This document shows positions 10,500 to 23,110 of a stretch of 64,000 nucleotides of DNA, in pieces. Source of the DNA: Pomphorhynchus laevis (Eukaryota > Acanthocephala > Palaeacanthocephala > Echinorhynchida > Pomphorhynchidae); assembly GCA_012934845.2 (NCBI GenBank), contig WNNJ02000482.1:1-64000 (forward strand), in the 5' to 3' direction. Within the stretch, counting starts at the first letter, position 1; each line of letters opens with the position of its first letter. Made by a program: the position numbers and the translations under genes. The notes under the pieces were generated by a model. It worked only from the letters and a program-made list of their open reading frames with translations, did not search any database and was not told the DNA's origin.

Positions 10500-11020
10500 T
10501 TATTATTCTTACAAGGCTTAGCCATAAGGCTATTTTGCCTAGTCACAGTTTGGAAAAAAAATGAAACTAAAAAATGATAAAACAAGAAAAAGAAATCAAC
10601 GAGCAAAAAAGAACAAATCACTGCAAATATGTCCATGAATCATTTGTCGTCTTCTTGATGATCCGTGTCTTTAATTTTTTTGAACAAATGCAGACTCCGA
10701 GCGGAAGCAATTATCTCAGGCAGAGAATTCCACATATAGATCATATTCCACATATAGAATTCCCTGTGCGACAGTCTCCAGCATTTTGGATGCCTATCAT
10801 GCCTCGTTTTATAGACAGTTTTGCTGACTCTCAAATTAGATGAAGGTAATGTGATCGAACCACTCGGATAACCGTTCAACCCGTGTACAAGCGCATACAT
10901 TCCTATCAAGTCAAGAAACAAAAGGCGTGATAACATCGGTTGAATTCTTTGCAAATCTAATCGAGGTGCATAATCCAATCTCACATAGAACATAAACGAG
11001 ATCCTCGCCTTAGGACTGAC
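10500..11020 (-). mobile_element. LINE D: 3' fragment related to LINE E
   Basis: On the minus strand, 10993 to 10640 encodes a reverse transcriptase C-terminal tail. It has FLDLIGMYALVHGLNGYP, RHDRHPKCWRLSHREF and WNSLPEIIASARSLHLFKK, the fold-back end typical of CR1/Jockey-group ORF2. LINE E carries a matching segment (YLDMLAMYFMVKGIHGYP), so these are two copies of related families. The 3' end near 10500 carries a TTATTATTATT-type tail on the plus strand. It is truncated at its 5' side near 11020, where an F-family piece begins. Confidence 0.7.
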
Positions 11021-11024
11021 TCTA

Positions 11025-11570
11025 TATTTGTCCTTTCTTGTTTGGCGACCGGGAGATTAATGATGTGGTTGTAATTGCCTCCGTAAATGGGTGCACTAAT
11101 CTAAAGACCATTTATGTCGTTGAACATACCTAATATAATGTCGTAGCCGCTGTTTACTATATTAACAACGAAGGTGCGATTTTTATGAATATCACCTGGT
11201 CTTTTATCGACATTGGCTATATTGAAACGTTCGCCTTCCTTACAAGGTGAGACCACTAAACAATAATAAAAAGGGTATGAATAATGTAATAAGACGACCT
11301 AAGGGCAGATTTCACTAGTGTTACAAAACCTTGACAATATATGCGGAGTGAGGCGGAATAATGCACGTAGTGTAGATAGTCTTAATGTGCTATGATAAAA
11401 ATTGAATAATGTCATGTGTTCCTGGTCGATTTTGTTTCCTGAAGGACAATAACGTCCGCTTCTCGACATGTGGAAGATGAAAGCAGATGCAACTCCCAAA
11501 TTTCAATCAAGTATTTTCAGTTAAGTTTTAGACTACTTTCCATTGCGTTTGCATCACCAACAGGAAAAAT
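11025..11570 (-). mobile_element. F7: old endonuclease fragment of LINE family F
   Basis: The minus strand encodes a degraded version of the N-terminal endonuclease of family F. EADVIVLQETKSTRN matches DADVIALQETRSIRL. NIANVDKRPGDIHKNRT matches NVYIRPGEIHKNRD, and SGYDIILGMFND matches SGYDMLLGDFND. The ORF2 start region (acgcaatggaaagtag, near 11535-11560) also matches that of F1. It is wedged between LINE D and LINE E and is far more diverged than F1 or F4, so family F has been active for a long time. Confidence 0.75.
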
Positions 11571-11840
11571 AAAGGCTAAACATCGAAACAGATAGTAGAA
11601 GAGTTGCTACTATGCTAGCTCCCAACCAAATAGATGACTTTTGTCCCGCTAGGTTTGTGTGCGTAAGTGGTGTTACTAGCAAAGGTATGCTTACCATTTT
11701 CTCTGAAATTTAGACCATTTGCCTTATTTCCTTTGAAGTTAAGTGGTATTAGAATAGAGATCATTGTTATTGAATGAATCAGATCTCTTGGCGGATAACT
11801 ATGTTGGGTTGGTACTGGTGGGTTTTTGAGATATATAGAA
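11571..11840. other. unassigned stretch between F7 and LINE E
   Basis: It may be the ORF1 end of F7, but similarity is too weak to say. No other feature is seen. Confidence 0.3.
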
Positions 11841-11844
11841 TAAA

Positions 11845-14800
11845 GAAATTAACGTAATTTATTATTACAATGCAGAGTTTAACCCATAAGGGTTATTTGC
11901 TCAATTACAAATCATTGATAAAGTCAATAAAATAAAATAAAAAGTAAGGCGATACTTGAATACACGGGCTGCTACAATAATTAAGAAAATTCCTTAGAAA
12001 ACTAGCCACGGGCAGTGCAACCATATCGTAAGTAAGATCGTTTGAAGCTCGTAATACTCTGTGGGATAATCGAGAGGATGTGTTACTTGACCCTTGTCCA
12101 CAATTCATCAGTTGACATGAGTGTCCCATGTGGCGCCGTCTTCTATTTGTTATCACATTTTGTTGCGGATACCCGTGAATTCCCTTCACCATAAAATACA
12201 TGGCTAACATATCTAGGTATATAAAACTGCAACGGACACTATTAACATTCACCGCGAGTAGTCGTTGTGAGTAGTTCAGATTTGAAATTCAGTGCATAAT
12301 TTTCTACCACGTCGTAGAATACATTCTAAACCATTAACCTCACACTTGGAAATTGAAAAATTCGCTTGGATTATGTATTCTAAAGGAGGACGTACTAGAT
12401 ATATAATAAGCCAAAACATGAAAGTGATAGATGCGAAAGAACATTCTTAATAATGTAAAGTTTCCTCTTAGCTTCAGCACATCTCCGATCAGTGCCAACT
12501 CTAGTTCTCAAGGTCCGATCCAAAATTATTCCCAAATCCCAAACATTCACAGCTGTTTCGATCTATTACAACCCTAGCATATATGAAGATATAAGTGGAT
12601 ACCTTCCAAAACGGCACATTTCGATAAGTTAACCAATAACCCGGTCTGACAACTCCATTCATAAAATGGAGTTGAATCTGAAATTTCACACGGTCAACTA
12701 ATGAATCAATTTTGGCCTATATTTTCAAATCATCAGCACGCATGACATCCACAATTAATTTTATTCAACAAGTAGTCAACGAAAATTGTAAATAAGAGAG
12801 CTCCCAACACTAAACCTTGAGGAATACTGATATTCAAATCTCTCGGGTCAGATAGGCTTTTACCAATACGGACATAAAATTGACGATCACTAAGGAAATT
12901 GTTGACCCAACCAACAACACGGAGGTGAATGCTGTAAGAAATCAATAAGTAGTTTAGTATGGAATGAAGTAAGCGATCAAATGCCCGGCTGAAGTCAAAG
13001 AATATAACATCCACACAGTGCCCAGTAGAGATCAAATCTACCCAAGCTCACGTGCACACAAAAGATTTGATAAGCAAGATCTGCCTTTTCGGAAACCATG
13101 TTGTGCAGAACTTAGAGGGTTATACGTTTTTAAATGGGAAATTATTCTACTATGCACAATTTGCTTTAAGATCTTACTTACGTAACTCGTTAGACTAACT
13201 GGCCTGTAGTTATTGGGATTCGACCTATCACCTTTCTTATGAATAGGAACAATAGTGGCTAAACGCCAGTCATTAGGAACGTTATATGAATCTAAGGATA
13301 TTTGGAATAAATCACAAAGCGGCCCGCGATGTGATTAGCTAAAACATGCAGAATAAACGTACATATGCCGTCAGGACGAGCAGCAGAGAAGGAAGGGAGA
13401 CTTAGCAAGTGGCCCCAAACTTCCTCTTTATTCACAATTATTGGAGTGGACAAACGAAGTTAATGCAGGAAAATCAAAATTGTTCAAAACATAAGTGGGT
13501 GCGTACAATTTAAATACATTTGCAAATTCATTCGCGATATCAAATTGAGAATTGATTAATTTAGAACATACATTGAGATATGGAATACATCAATTGACTC
13601 GCCTACTACGCCAAACATATGACCAAAATTTCTTAGGGTGTATACATTAAATACATTTGCGAATACATTCGCAATATCAAATTGAGAATCTACATTGAGA
13701 GATAGAATACAGCAATTGACTCGCCAACTACGCAGAACATATGACCAAAATTTCTTAGGGTATGAATAAATAGAATTAATGACAATGGATTCATAGGCAA
13801 TACGTTTAGCGATTTGAAGTTGTCGATAAGCATTCCGATCAGCCTTATATAAAGGAGCTTTCGTTATATCCCTTTGATATACCTTAAACAGTGTATTACG
13901 ATGCTGCAAGGAGGCCCCCGGAGTAGAATCAAACTAATTAGGTCGTAAACATTTTTTCTTATAAATTATTTTCAATGGTGCAAATTCATCTGGATAAATA
14001 AAATTTTTTGCTTTAGTAAGGTCCAACAATCATCAACAGTAGAATGACAACGTAATGAAAAATCAACAGTATTTGCGAATGACAATAGTCTAGAAGTATC
14101 AACAAGATGTCATAGTCGCTTACGAACTATCGGTTCAATATCGTCCGAAATAACTTCGGAGCGTGAAAGAATCAAGAATGTGAGTACCTCATGATCACTA
14201 GACCCCAAAGGAAGAAGATACTTAAATCACGAACTTGGATTTCACTTTTCGAAAATATCAAGTCCAGCACAGAACTCAAATTACTGAACCTAGTATCATC
14301 ACACATGTGCTGAAACAAAAGTAGTTCTTGGATCAAAAATCTCCAAAAAACGAGCTAACATTCCTAGCATTGCATGTCAAATTATCAGTCATCCCTATGA
14401 TCTCAGATATATTCGGTATTTTAAAGTTACCAACAAGAACATATGGGCAGATCAACCTGAATGGACCCGACAATAGTGTCTTAATTCTGTAATCGAAAGA
14501 AGTCGAGTTTGGTGACCTGTAAAAGACACCTAATGCAAATTTGAATCCCCGTAGCATCGCCTCTACGATTAAACTTATATCATCACATTAGTATCTTTCT
14601 ATCTTTGAAATTGTAGCAAATTCTGTCAAATAGCAATACCGCCACCACGACGTCCTTGTAAACGATCACTTCCGATTAAGTTAAATCTAGATATGCTTGC
14701 TACACAATCGAGGATCTCATCATGTAGCCAAGATTCAAGTATAGCTATAACATCATAATTGTAAGTAGTGGCCAATAGTCTTAGATTTTTAAAGTTAGTA

Positions 14801-15530
14801 AGTAGACTACGAATATTAGTATACGCAACAGTAGGGTCAACCGAGCTCTTGAAAACATCACGCTGCTGGTAAACCACCGTAAAATAAATGTTATTCGAGT
14901 TAGAGACACTTGTAGATTCTAATCTATTGGAATAGAATTCCATCGAACAAATGGCTTTCGATAGCAAACACGAAAAATTTGTATGAACAGTTCGATGCTT
15001 TTCTTCAGTTCATTGTTGTTTGTTAATAAAGAACAATTTTGTCATTAAAATATTGTAAAAGTTGGTCTATGTGTATGGAAGGCGGCTTGTTGTAAGAATT
15101 AGATTTTAATTTCTTGAAAAGTGCCGAATAGAAAGGCCTTAAACTGCTGCCTTTTTCTGAAATATGATGAATAATGCTGGTCACAGTACATATTGGTTAT
15201 CGTGAAGAGGATAGCTGCCATCTTTATGTTGCGTGAAATCTGTGCATGATGGACATTTTTGTGCGCATTATAGCGTAAACCCACAATGCCTCCACGTATA
15301 ACATCGATGATAATGAGGGTATGTAAATTCATTTGAATATGCGTGTCTACAAATAAGGTTTGTAGCGAGTAAGAGGTTGTGGGCACTCTTATACAGGTAG
15401 AGTGCATTGTCTAAGGCCGTCGTTGCAAATACTACCGCCTGTTTTTTCTTACTGTTAATGTATCGCACATTTTCTATACAAAATGTTTTCTGTAGTTCCA
15501 ATAAGTCATATTTCAATTGATCAGGTTCAA
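11845..15530 (-). mobile_element. LINE E: decayed CR1/Jockey-group LINE, nearly full length
   Basis: From right to left this has an ORF1 tail (~15516 to 15190), ORF2 endonuclease (14967 to ~14330), a linker, reverse transcriptase (~13300 to 11905), and a 3' end near 11845 with TTATTATTACA-like sequence. The endonuclease is shown by YTNIRSLLTNF, ILESWLHDEILD, GRRGGGIAI and FALGVFYRSPNS. The reverse transcriptase is shown by NYRPVSLTS (~13230), DVIFFDFSRAFDRL (~13000) and IPQGLVLGALLFTIFVD (~12810). The ORF1 part contains LYKSAHNLLLATNL and a WR-GG-IVGLR pattern resembling the C-terminal domain of CR1-type ORF1 proteins. Many frame breaks make it inactive. Confidence 0.8.
13512..13785 (-). repeat. 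137-bp tandem duplication within LINE E ORF2
   Basis: The string aaatacatttgc occurs at 13512 and 13649, and both are followed by about 120 bases of ~85-90% match ending in gaccaaaatttcttagggt. 137 is not a multiple of three, so the duplication also breaks the frame. Confidence 0.85.
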
Positions 15531-15539
15531 TATTAAGTA

Positions 15540-15880
15540 TTTTGATAGATACAGAAATGGGCTGGTATATAGCTGAGCCATAATGAGCAGGTTTGTTTTA
15601 ACTTTTTTATTAAAAATGTTGCGAAATTAGGAGTGGTAAATACGATACGAAATTTTTCGGTAAATCTACTCGCTGAGCTATATGTTTAAGCTTATGTTAC
15701 ATAATAAACGACCTTAAAAGTAAATTAAAATATTGAAAAACACTTGGAAAAACTTAGAGATAAATATCATTCAATAATATACACACCTCCAACGAATTCA
15801 ACAACAACGAAAACGAATTTTAACGACAACGATAACGTATTTTCATTGACATTTTATTATTGCAAAGAGAAAGCTAAATA
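15540..15880. other. gene-free stretch between two divergent LINE 5' ends
   Basis: LINE E points left and LINE C points right from here. The sequence presumably holds their 5' UTRs. Nothing else is seen. Confidence 0.4.
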
Positions 15881-15884
15881 AAAA

Positions 15885-17405
15885 TGTCGACCATCAACTC
15901 AAGTCCGTCAGTAACGATACTTACATCCAAAAGCAAATTGAATGCGGCAACAAGGACTACAATGTTTGGACTCACGTTGCCATTCCGTTCACTGACTGGA
16001 ACAACGTTTCAATGCGAAAATTCCTGAGCGGTTTCTGCTGTGCTGGCCTTGTAGGTAAGCTAATGAAGCATTATCACTCAAACTGTGAAGACGTTCTGAA
16101 GGCTAACGAAGCATAGTTGTGTTCAATAAATGGCATTAATGATATATCTGTCGATTCAGACTGTTGTCATACATGGACCATCAATAAACGACAAAATATC
16201 TTTCAAGCATCGTCGTCATTCAATGCTTACTAACTCCTTTGCCATCTCGGACTTAAAATGAACCAAGACACAACTCTGGAGAGCACTCGCGTCACTATCA
16301 ATAACAAGCACTAACGGATCTTCAACGTCAAAAAAACTCGCCGATGGGAAACGGTTACAGTATTAAGGATCGATGATTCCTCGAGAATTTCTTAAAACCA
16401 AGACGCAAGTTTTCGACAGTACTGTGCGGAATCCAGTACCCAAACAAGTTGTTACTTCGACACTGCGTATGATTACAAATTCTAAATCGACTGAGGATGG
16501 TGACAGCAGTGATTAGTTTAGCAATAAGGTGTATTTTGATAAGAGCAGAATTCACATAGATCGCAATATTATATTAAATATGGGCTGTAACATACTTCTT
16601 CGGGGTTTAGATGAATCATCGACCTCTTGTGTACAAGAACAGCTTGACGACGACATTGTTGGTATTCGTGTGCTCTTCTCTAATGTGTTCGAAAAAGGTG
16701 AGGAAGACGTCGCGTCGTCTATTATAGTTAGACAGCTCTATATGTTGAGTAATAATAACGATAGATCACGATTGCTAAAGATCGTGTTAGGATCGGCAAA
16801 ACAAGCAAAGTGTCTGTTAGAACGCAGTTATCGATTGAAAGGTAACAAAATATAAATTTTGCGTGATCTTTCTGTTGAAGAACGGCACAAATTGAAGGAT
16901 ATCAAGGCGAAACTTTATTACAGGTTGCAGAACGGTGAATCGAATCTGTGCATTCGAAATTTTCGGATTGCTAGGTGGCGTCCTGCAATATGATGGGAAT
17001 CGATCAATCTTTCACTAGATGTGACAAAGCCATGATGGGACATCAAGTGGATATATGTTTGAAAAGGAAGTTGTCATCTAACTATTCAGAAAGAATATGC
17101 ACTAATTAATATCATCTGGTGGTAGGTTATTCCAATCTTCAATTGTATAAAGTGCAACAATTTATACGTTTTAAAGATTTTGACGTCTTTTGCATTTCTG
17201 AGACATGGCTTCACTCTCAAATTAATGATGACCTTATGGTTATTCCTGGGTATCGACTTTTAAGAGCAGATAGAGTAGAAAGTCATCGTGGCGGGGTGTT
17301 GATGCTTATATTAAAAACATCTTATCAGTTACGAAGGTTACTGATTTGTGCGGTGATTTTTGTTTGTTTGAGTTGTCATTCTGCGTCCACGGTACTCATT
17401 GTTCA
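15885..17405 (+). mobile_element. LINE C: 3'-truncated LINE with ORF1 and start of ORF2
   Basis: ORF1 begins with a Cys-containing module (CGNKDYNVWTHVAI, then FLSGFCC, ~15940-16050). This aligns with the fingers of LINEs A, B and H. It continues with an RRM-like part, NILLRGLDESS and RSRLLKIVLGSAKQAK (16580-16815). The charged ORF1 C-terminus LSVEERHKLKDIKAKL and LQNGESNLCIRNFRIA follows (16870-16975). ORF2 starts with the endonuclease (DVFCISETWLHSQI at 17180-17225, LLRADRVESHRGGVL at 17260-17300) and stops abruptly near 17405, where LINE B sequence begins in the opposite orientation. ORF1 has several stops and frameshifts. The 3' half of the element is missing. Confidence 0.75.
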
Positions 17406-20400
17406 ATAGATATTTGCGTATTGCATCGAAATGGAACCATGTCGATCATCGAAATGGAATCCTAAGAAAGTGAGATTGTGAACCACGGGGATTATTGATG
17501 ATGCAAAAGATACAAGGGCAGGAGATATTTTAGGTTGACAGGGGAGGATCCACATTATTTTAGACTTGTCTGGGTTTAGAACGAGACGAAGATGGAAGAG
17601 ACGTTTATGGATAGAAGAAAGACAGTTGGAGGCAGAAATTGCGATATCGTGTATGCGATGAGCGGGTGCATGAGCATATATGATGATGCCATCGGCGTAT
17701 TGCATGAAATTAAAGGAGTAAGGTTTGATAAACGGAGAGAGATTGCTAAGTAGACGAGATAAAAGCAGAGGTCATAGAACTGAACGTTGTTGGACCCCGC
17801 AGAAAATAGGGATGGGATGAGAGGATGATTAATTTGAATATACTCGAAAAGAACGGTCGGATAGATATAAGGCAAAGCATGCTACGGTGGAGGAAGAAAA
17901 GCTGTAAACATAACGAAGGCGAGAAAGGAGGATGTAGTGGTCGACGATGTCGAAAATGGAGGAGAGATCGAGGGAGATGAGAACACTATATAGAGCCTTG
18001 TCACGAGAAATGAGTAGGTCGTTGTAAACTTTCATGCAGGCGATTTCTGTGGAGTGATTAGAGCGGAAAGCGGATTGGAAAGGAAGATACATATTGGATT
18101 AAGAGTGATAAACGTTGATCTGTATTAAGATAAGGCGCTCCAAGAGCTTGAAAGAGTAGGGATGAGTGAAATAGGGGCGATAACTAGAAGGAATTGAGGA
18201 GTCTAGCGATTGTTTCTTAAGTATGGGACGGACGATGGCGGATTTTCAGTGTAAAGGGAAGATACGACTGCGGATGGACGATTTAAATAATGTAGTGAGG
18301 GAAGAAAATATCGATGATCATATGGATTTAAGTATGGAGGTAGGCAGGGTATCGGCAGGTGAGGTTTTGTTGGAAAAGGGCATGAGGACAGATGATACTT
18401 CGGCAGGTGAGACAGGGAGAAGATGAAAGAGTTCCGGGAGGATGAGGCAAGGTGATTAGCAGTGTGATGGAATGGAGACGGGGTTGTGAGAGAGCAACGT
18501 AGATACTTTGGTCTGAAGAAATGACGAATAATCATGGGGATTGATGTTGCGAGACGAAGAGGAGCGAGAAAGGATTGAGTTAAAAGTATGCCAGAGAGAC
18601 TTAGAGTTTAATGAAGTGTTGATTTTATGCTGCCAGAAAGAGTTGCATTTGTTACGTAGTAGGTGGAGATGATACCGGCGAAGAGCAAGATATGAATCAC
18701 GGAGAAACGGAGAGATCGAGCGGATATCACGTCTGAGAGATCGATGATGGACTCTCAAAGCATGACGGAGTCGACACTTTGAGAGTAGGCATTGGATGTC
18801 AAACCATGGAGGACAGTGCAAACGACGGTGAGGGTGATACTTGAAGGGCAAGAGAGGTTCGAGAGTGGATGTGAGTTTATAGTCGAAAAGAAAGGCAAGA
18901 TCGTTAGGAGAGAATGACGTTATTGTGGGAAAATATAGAGACGATTTAAGTAAGGCGTAGTGGAGAAGGGGGAGGTTAAGATTTCTCCAAGGGCGACACA
19001 GGATTGTAGGTGTGTGAAGCGGGAAGTGGTTGAAAGTGAGATCAAGGGTAACGAGAAAGTGATAGAATAGGCCATGATCGGAGATGGACAGTGAGGTGTA
19101 CGCAGCAAAACGATCGGTGACAGTTTTGATATCGAGTGCTCCGCCAAGGATATGTGTGGGGGCAGTGGAGATGAGTTTGTAATTGTAGTTGGATAGAATG
19201 TTGATGAACCGGATGGAATCAGTGGAAGAGTGGCGGTCGAGGCGGATGTTGAAGTCGTCAAGAACGAGTGAAGGGATGGTGGACAAAAATAATGTGAAAG
19301 GGGTCAGAGAGTTCGGTAAAAAATAAGGATGTTGAAGCTGATGAGCCAGGACGATATACAATAGTGAGATCTAGAGTGATCAGGCTAGAGGAACGACAAG
19401 TGAGCAATTCAAAATAGCAAGGACTGAAAGGGGGAGTGATTTTGCAAAGAGACTGATTTTGCAAAGAGACGCTGAGGGGGCGCGTGGATTCGACTAGTGA
19501 GCAACCAGCTGAGAGCAGACTGCTAATGGAGAGGTCGTCGAAATCTGAGTGCTAGTATTCGGTGAGGCGGAAGATATTGATGGATTGCTTGGTAAATAAA
19601 TTTAGGATAAGATCGGATTTATGAAGAATAAATATAGTGTTGAGGATGCCGAGGCGGAAACCGTGTGGTGGTGAAAGGGTCTAGCGGAGAAGACACATAG
19701 GGGAGATGAAGCGCCATCAAATTTTTGGCTGGTGTGGACAACTTGAAAATTTCCATTAGTGTTTCGGATGGAGAGTGACGTTTCGTCGTTTTCCTCACGA
19801 CGACGTTTTTCGATGCGGGCAGAGGAGAGTTGAGCGATTTCAGATGGAGTACGATCGGGGAACATTCGAGTGGTTGAAGATGACATGAGTTTAAATCGTT
19901 GAGAGGACAGAGGACACGTGAGAGCGATGTTTGAAAACAATTTTTAGGAAAGGGGGTGAGAATGATTAGGTTGAGAAGATTTGTTTAGGCGGATGAATGC
20001 GACAGGAGAGATGTCATTGAAAAATGATGGTTTATTCATAGGTACAAGAGATAAGAGGATGGATCTGAATGCGGAAACATCGTGGTCGAGATGTGCTTGC
20101 GGAGATAAAAACGTAGAAGGAGTGATATTAGTGACGATGACGCAACGATCGCGAGAAGGAAAGCGTTTCCGTAAAGGAGGACGAGTGACTTGAGTGAGTG
20201 AGATCACGATATGAGAGCTGACAGTTGAGGATTTGGAGGGAGTTGATTTACGGCAGGATACATAGAGTATAAAGATAATATAAATGGTGGCATGCGATGT
20301 GTGGAAATATTTTGAGTGGAAAGATCGTGAAAGTTGGTGGAGGTTATTTTGATTGATGGATGTAGGATATTAAGAAACGTGACAGGATGGAGGAAAGGAG

Positions 20401-20770
20401 TGTCAGGGAGTGAAGATGACATGGAATTGGAAGTGTATATGGTGACAGAATCGGTGGGTGGAGAAAGGACATTGGTAACGACGGGGTAGTTTGAGTGGAC
20501 GTGTTGGATGCTGATATGTGCTTATGCGAGAGTTTGCGGATTAATTCGTTTGCACAAAAATCACATAAGAAGTCTTCTTTAGACTTATTGTTGTCGCAGG
20601 CGATTGTTGTCCAGACGCTGAAGTCGTGTGTCGAGCACTGTACTTGCGGTTGACCATAGTTGGTGTCGGTCGTAGCTGTTTTCTTAAGTTCGTCCATTAA
20701 CGCTCTTGTGTGCTGTAGCTGTTAAATTTTCTACTGCAACTGATCGGCGGGCGCAGCGAGACGATCTGCA
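17406..20770 (-). mobile_element. LINE B: CR1/L2-like LINE with intact 5' end and missing 3' end
   Basis: ORF1 starts at the ATG 20697, whose product begins MDELKKTATTDTNYG. It carries a Cys finger (CSTHDFSVWTTIAC then FLCDFCANELIRKL, ~20630-20525). An RRM-like part follows (TRMFPDRTPSEIAQL near 19870). The endonuclease lies at ~19560-18900 (LTIVYRPGSSAS, LVLDDFNIRLDRHSS, ISDHGLFYHFLVTL). The reverse transcriptase covers ~18600-17415 (LYSVLISLDLSSIFDIVDHYIL, split here as two motifs; YADGIIIYAHAPAHRIHD). Motif C reads YADG instead of YADD, a lost catalytic Asp. The copy ends inside the reverse transcriptase at 17406, against LINE C. Multiple frame breaks are present. Confidence 0.8.
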
Positions 20771-21179
20771 ACTGTTTGAATTGATTGTAAGTATTTATAA
20801 GAATCAAGACAACTTTTTTAATATAATATATAATTAGTCTAATTGTATAAGTTATTGATAGTAATTTTTACTAGATTATTCAACTTAACCAAAATTAATT
20901 ATTTTCAAATTTTGTCATATCAAACCGCACATATCCTTAAACAAAGCATGCATTATAAAATTGTTAGATACCTTTGCTTTACTTGCTATTGAAGAAGTGC
21001 TTATTTAATGCGGACTTCTTTTGAAAACTCGTCTTCTTTAGCTTGAAAATAACACTTTTCATCTTCACTTATCTTGTTTTTATTGAATATTTGCGTGAAT
21101 TTTGGAATTGTTTGATCATCAGACATTGATCGATAAATGTTAAGATAAATCGTGCCCAAGCATGATCATATATCATTAA
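20771..21179. other. AT-rich stretch without recognisable gene
   Basis: No open frame or repeat of note. It separates LINE B's 5' end from the RTE-type fragment. Confidence 0.4.
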
Positions 21180-22390
21180 AGGCATACATTAGCGTGCCAT
21201 TCAGAAAGAAAGGGTCGTATTGACCAAATATTTTCCTTCCGATATGTACTTGAGACTCGAAATGAGTTTAGACAACGGACGGTGATAGCGTTCCAGGATT
21301 TTAAAACCGCATTGACAGTGTTTGCAGAGTAAGTATGTGGCCTATTTTAGATGACCGTGGGCTCCATGCGAAGATATATGCGGTCGTGAAGGCTCTCTAC
21401 GAACAATTGAACGGTATAATCAGAGTGAGGGGACAACTAAGTGAGAACCATCAAGTCGACAGGGGTGAAACAGAGCAGCGTGCTAGCTCCAACTTTGCTT
21501 AATATCGTTGTTGATAAAATACTAAATAGCGACCTAATAGATCCTCGTGATGGAATATAAATGGGCAAACAAGGGAAGCGTATTTGTGACCTAACTTACG
21601 TGGACAACACTGCGCTATTTGCCGAAAACTTCGTAGACCTCAGACGAATTATTACTAGAACATCCAATGCTGCATCAAAGTACGGACTCTACTTGAACGA
21701 CAACAAATGTAAGATACTCTACGTCGGAACTCCTGAAGAAGTTGTCACTATAGAGTATCAACTGATCGAGTGTGTACACTCACTCATCTATCTAGGCTGT
21801 GTAATATCGGACAACGTTGATATAAAAGAGGACATACTCTCAAAACTAGTCAGAGGTAATCGAGCGTTTGGCGGACTTTCAAAATTGTGGAAACGACGCG
21901 ACATTAACCCCAAAACAAAGATAATACTATATGAATCAATAGTGCGTCCGGTACTACTATACGGCTGCGAAACCTGGCCTGACAAAAAAGTGATGATTCG
22001 CAAGCTAGAGTCGGCTGATCACATCTTCTTCAGAAGAATTGCACATATCTCCCCGCTGTTGCATATGCCGAATTCAGATGTCAGGAAGAAGTGTGGACAG
22101 ATTAAAACCATCAACAATACGATTGCAAGGTGTCGATGGATGTATGTTGGTCACGTATTGGAGATGGACAACAACCGACTGCCTAAACTAACGGTTCTTG
22201 CTCCACCAAAATCATACTGAAAACGTCCTAGTGGAGGAGCTAGAAAGACTCTCAAAAGAAGCCTTGAGCAAATTGCACGACCGTATATATTTCAGAAAAT
22301 TAGCGTTTGATGGCGAACATACCGTTACAATTGGTTTGCTATATTAGAGCGACTGGCAACGGAATGAGTAGCTTGGAAGCAAATGATTTT
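21180..22390 (+). mobile_element. 5'-truncated RTE-type LINE (reverse transcriptase and C-terminus)
   Basis: The long frame at 21561-22220 encodes the second half of a reverse transcriptase. It has LTYVDNTALFAEN (motif C, with VDN instead of ADD), YLYGCETW-type motif LLYGCETWPDK, IYLGCVISDNVDI and WMYVGHVLEMDNNRLPK. This set is typical of RTE/BovB-group LINEs. Upstream, 21240-21540 shows remnants of motifs A and B in other frames. Downstream, GGARKTLKRSLEQIA and RYNWFAILERLATE (22225-22370) are the RTE tail. The Asp-to-Val and Asp-to-Asn changes in the catalytic box show that it is dead. No endonuclease domain is seen. Confidence 0.8.
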
Positions 22391-22795
22391 TTTTCTGATG
22401 TTTGTGGTCGACGGCCAATTAGATCAAAACCTTTAGAAGATAAATTGAAATATTGAATAGTTGCTTACACAAGGTGACTTTTGCATTAAATACCAGCTAA
22501 ATAATCCTTCCTTGATGCCATCCAATACCATACACCCTGACTACTAACGGCACCATTACCACAACCGTTTTCGTTTTGCCCGCTTTCGGCGACATATTGC
22601 TAGCCCTGGGCTCAGCAGAAGGCTGACAACCAACTCTTCTTTTAGAAATTTGATTTATCTGAGATTCAAGCTGACGTTCTCTGTACTTGGCTTGAGCTCT
22701 TGACTGCTAGGCTACGAATCCAGGATTATGATATTTCACACAGCATATGAATCCTTTTATCATGATTTCCAGAAACTGCGTTGTCCGAGATGCTC
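22391..22795. other. unassigned stretch
   Basis: The minus strand has a short Lys/Arg/Gln-rich conceptual stretch near 22600-22720 that I cannot place. No clear gene. Confidence 0.3.
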
Positions 22796-23110
22796 ACTGT
22801 CATGCTTATTATATATATTATATATTCTTTAGTTTGATATTATGAATCAAATCAGCAAACTGAGTCTACGTATTTAATATAATTATAAAATAAACAAAAC
22901 ATAATAATGCTAAATCAAAATTTAATAATTAAATAATAAAATAAATAATGTTATAAGATTTTTCATAATTTATATCAAGTTAAAAATATTGAAATTTATT
23001 AAAAAATCATTTTTATGAATAGACTAATAAATAATAGACGTTGTATCATAATAAGGTTTAGAGGTCATCATGAGGAACTGCTACCATCCTAACTTCACCC
23101 ACTACGCGAT
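22796..23110 (-). repeat. PLE N outer 3' UTR repeat
   Basis: This segment recurs in the opposite printed orientation at 43960-44090, 44400-44690 and 45065-45205. Shared strings include tttgatttagcattattatg and ttaaatacgtagactcag. It defines the 3' end of PLE family N. Confidence 0.75.

Noticed and set aside
15099-15407. 102-codon minus-strand frame as an independent gene
   Set aside because: It overlaps and continues the LINE E ORF1 tail in another frame, so it was assigned to LINE E.
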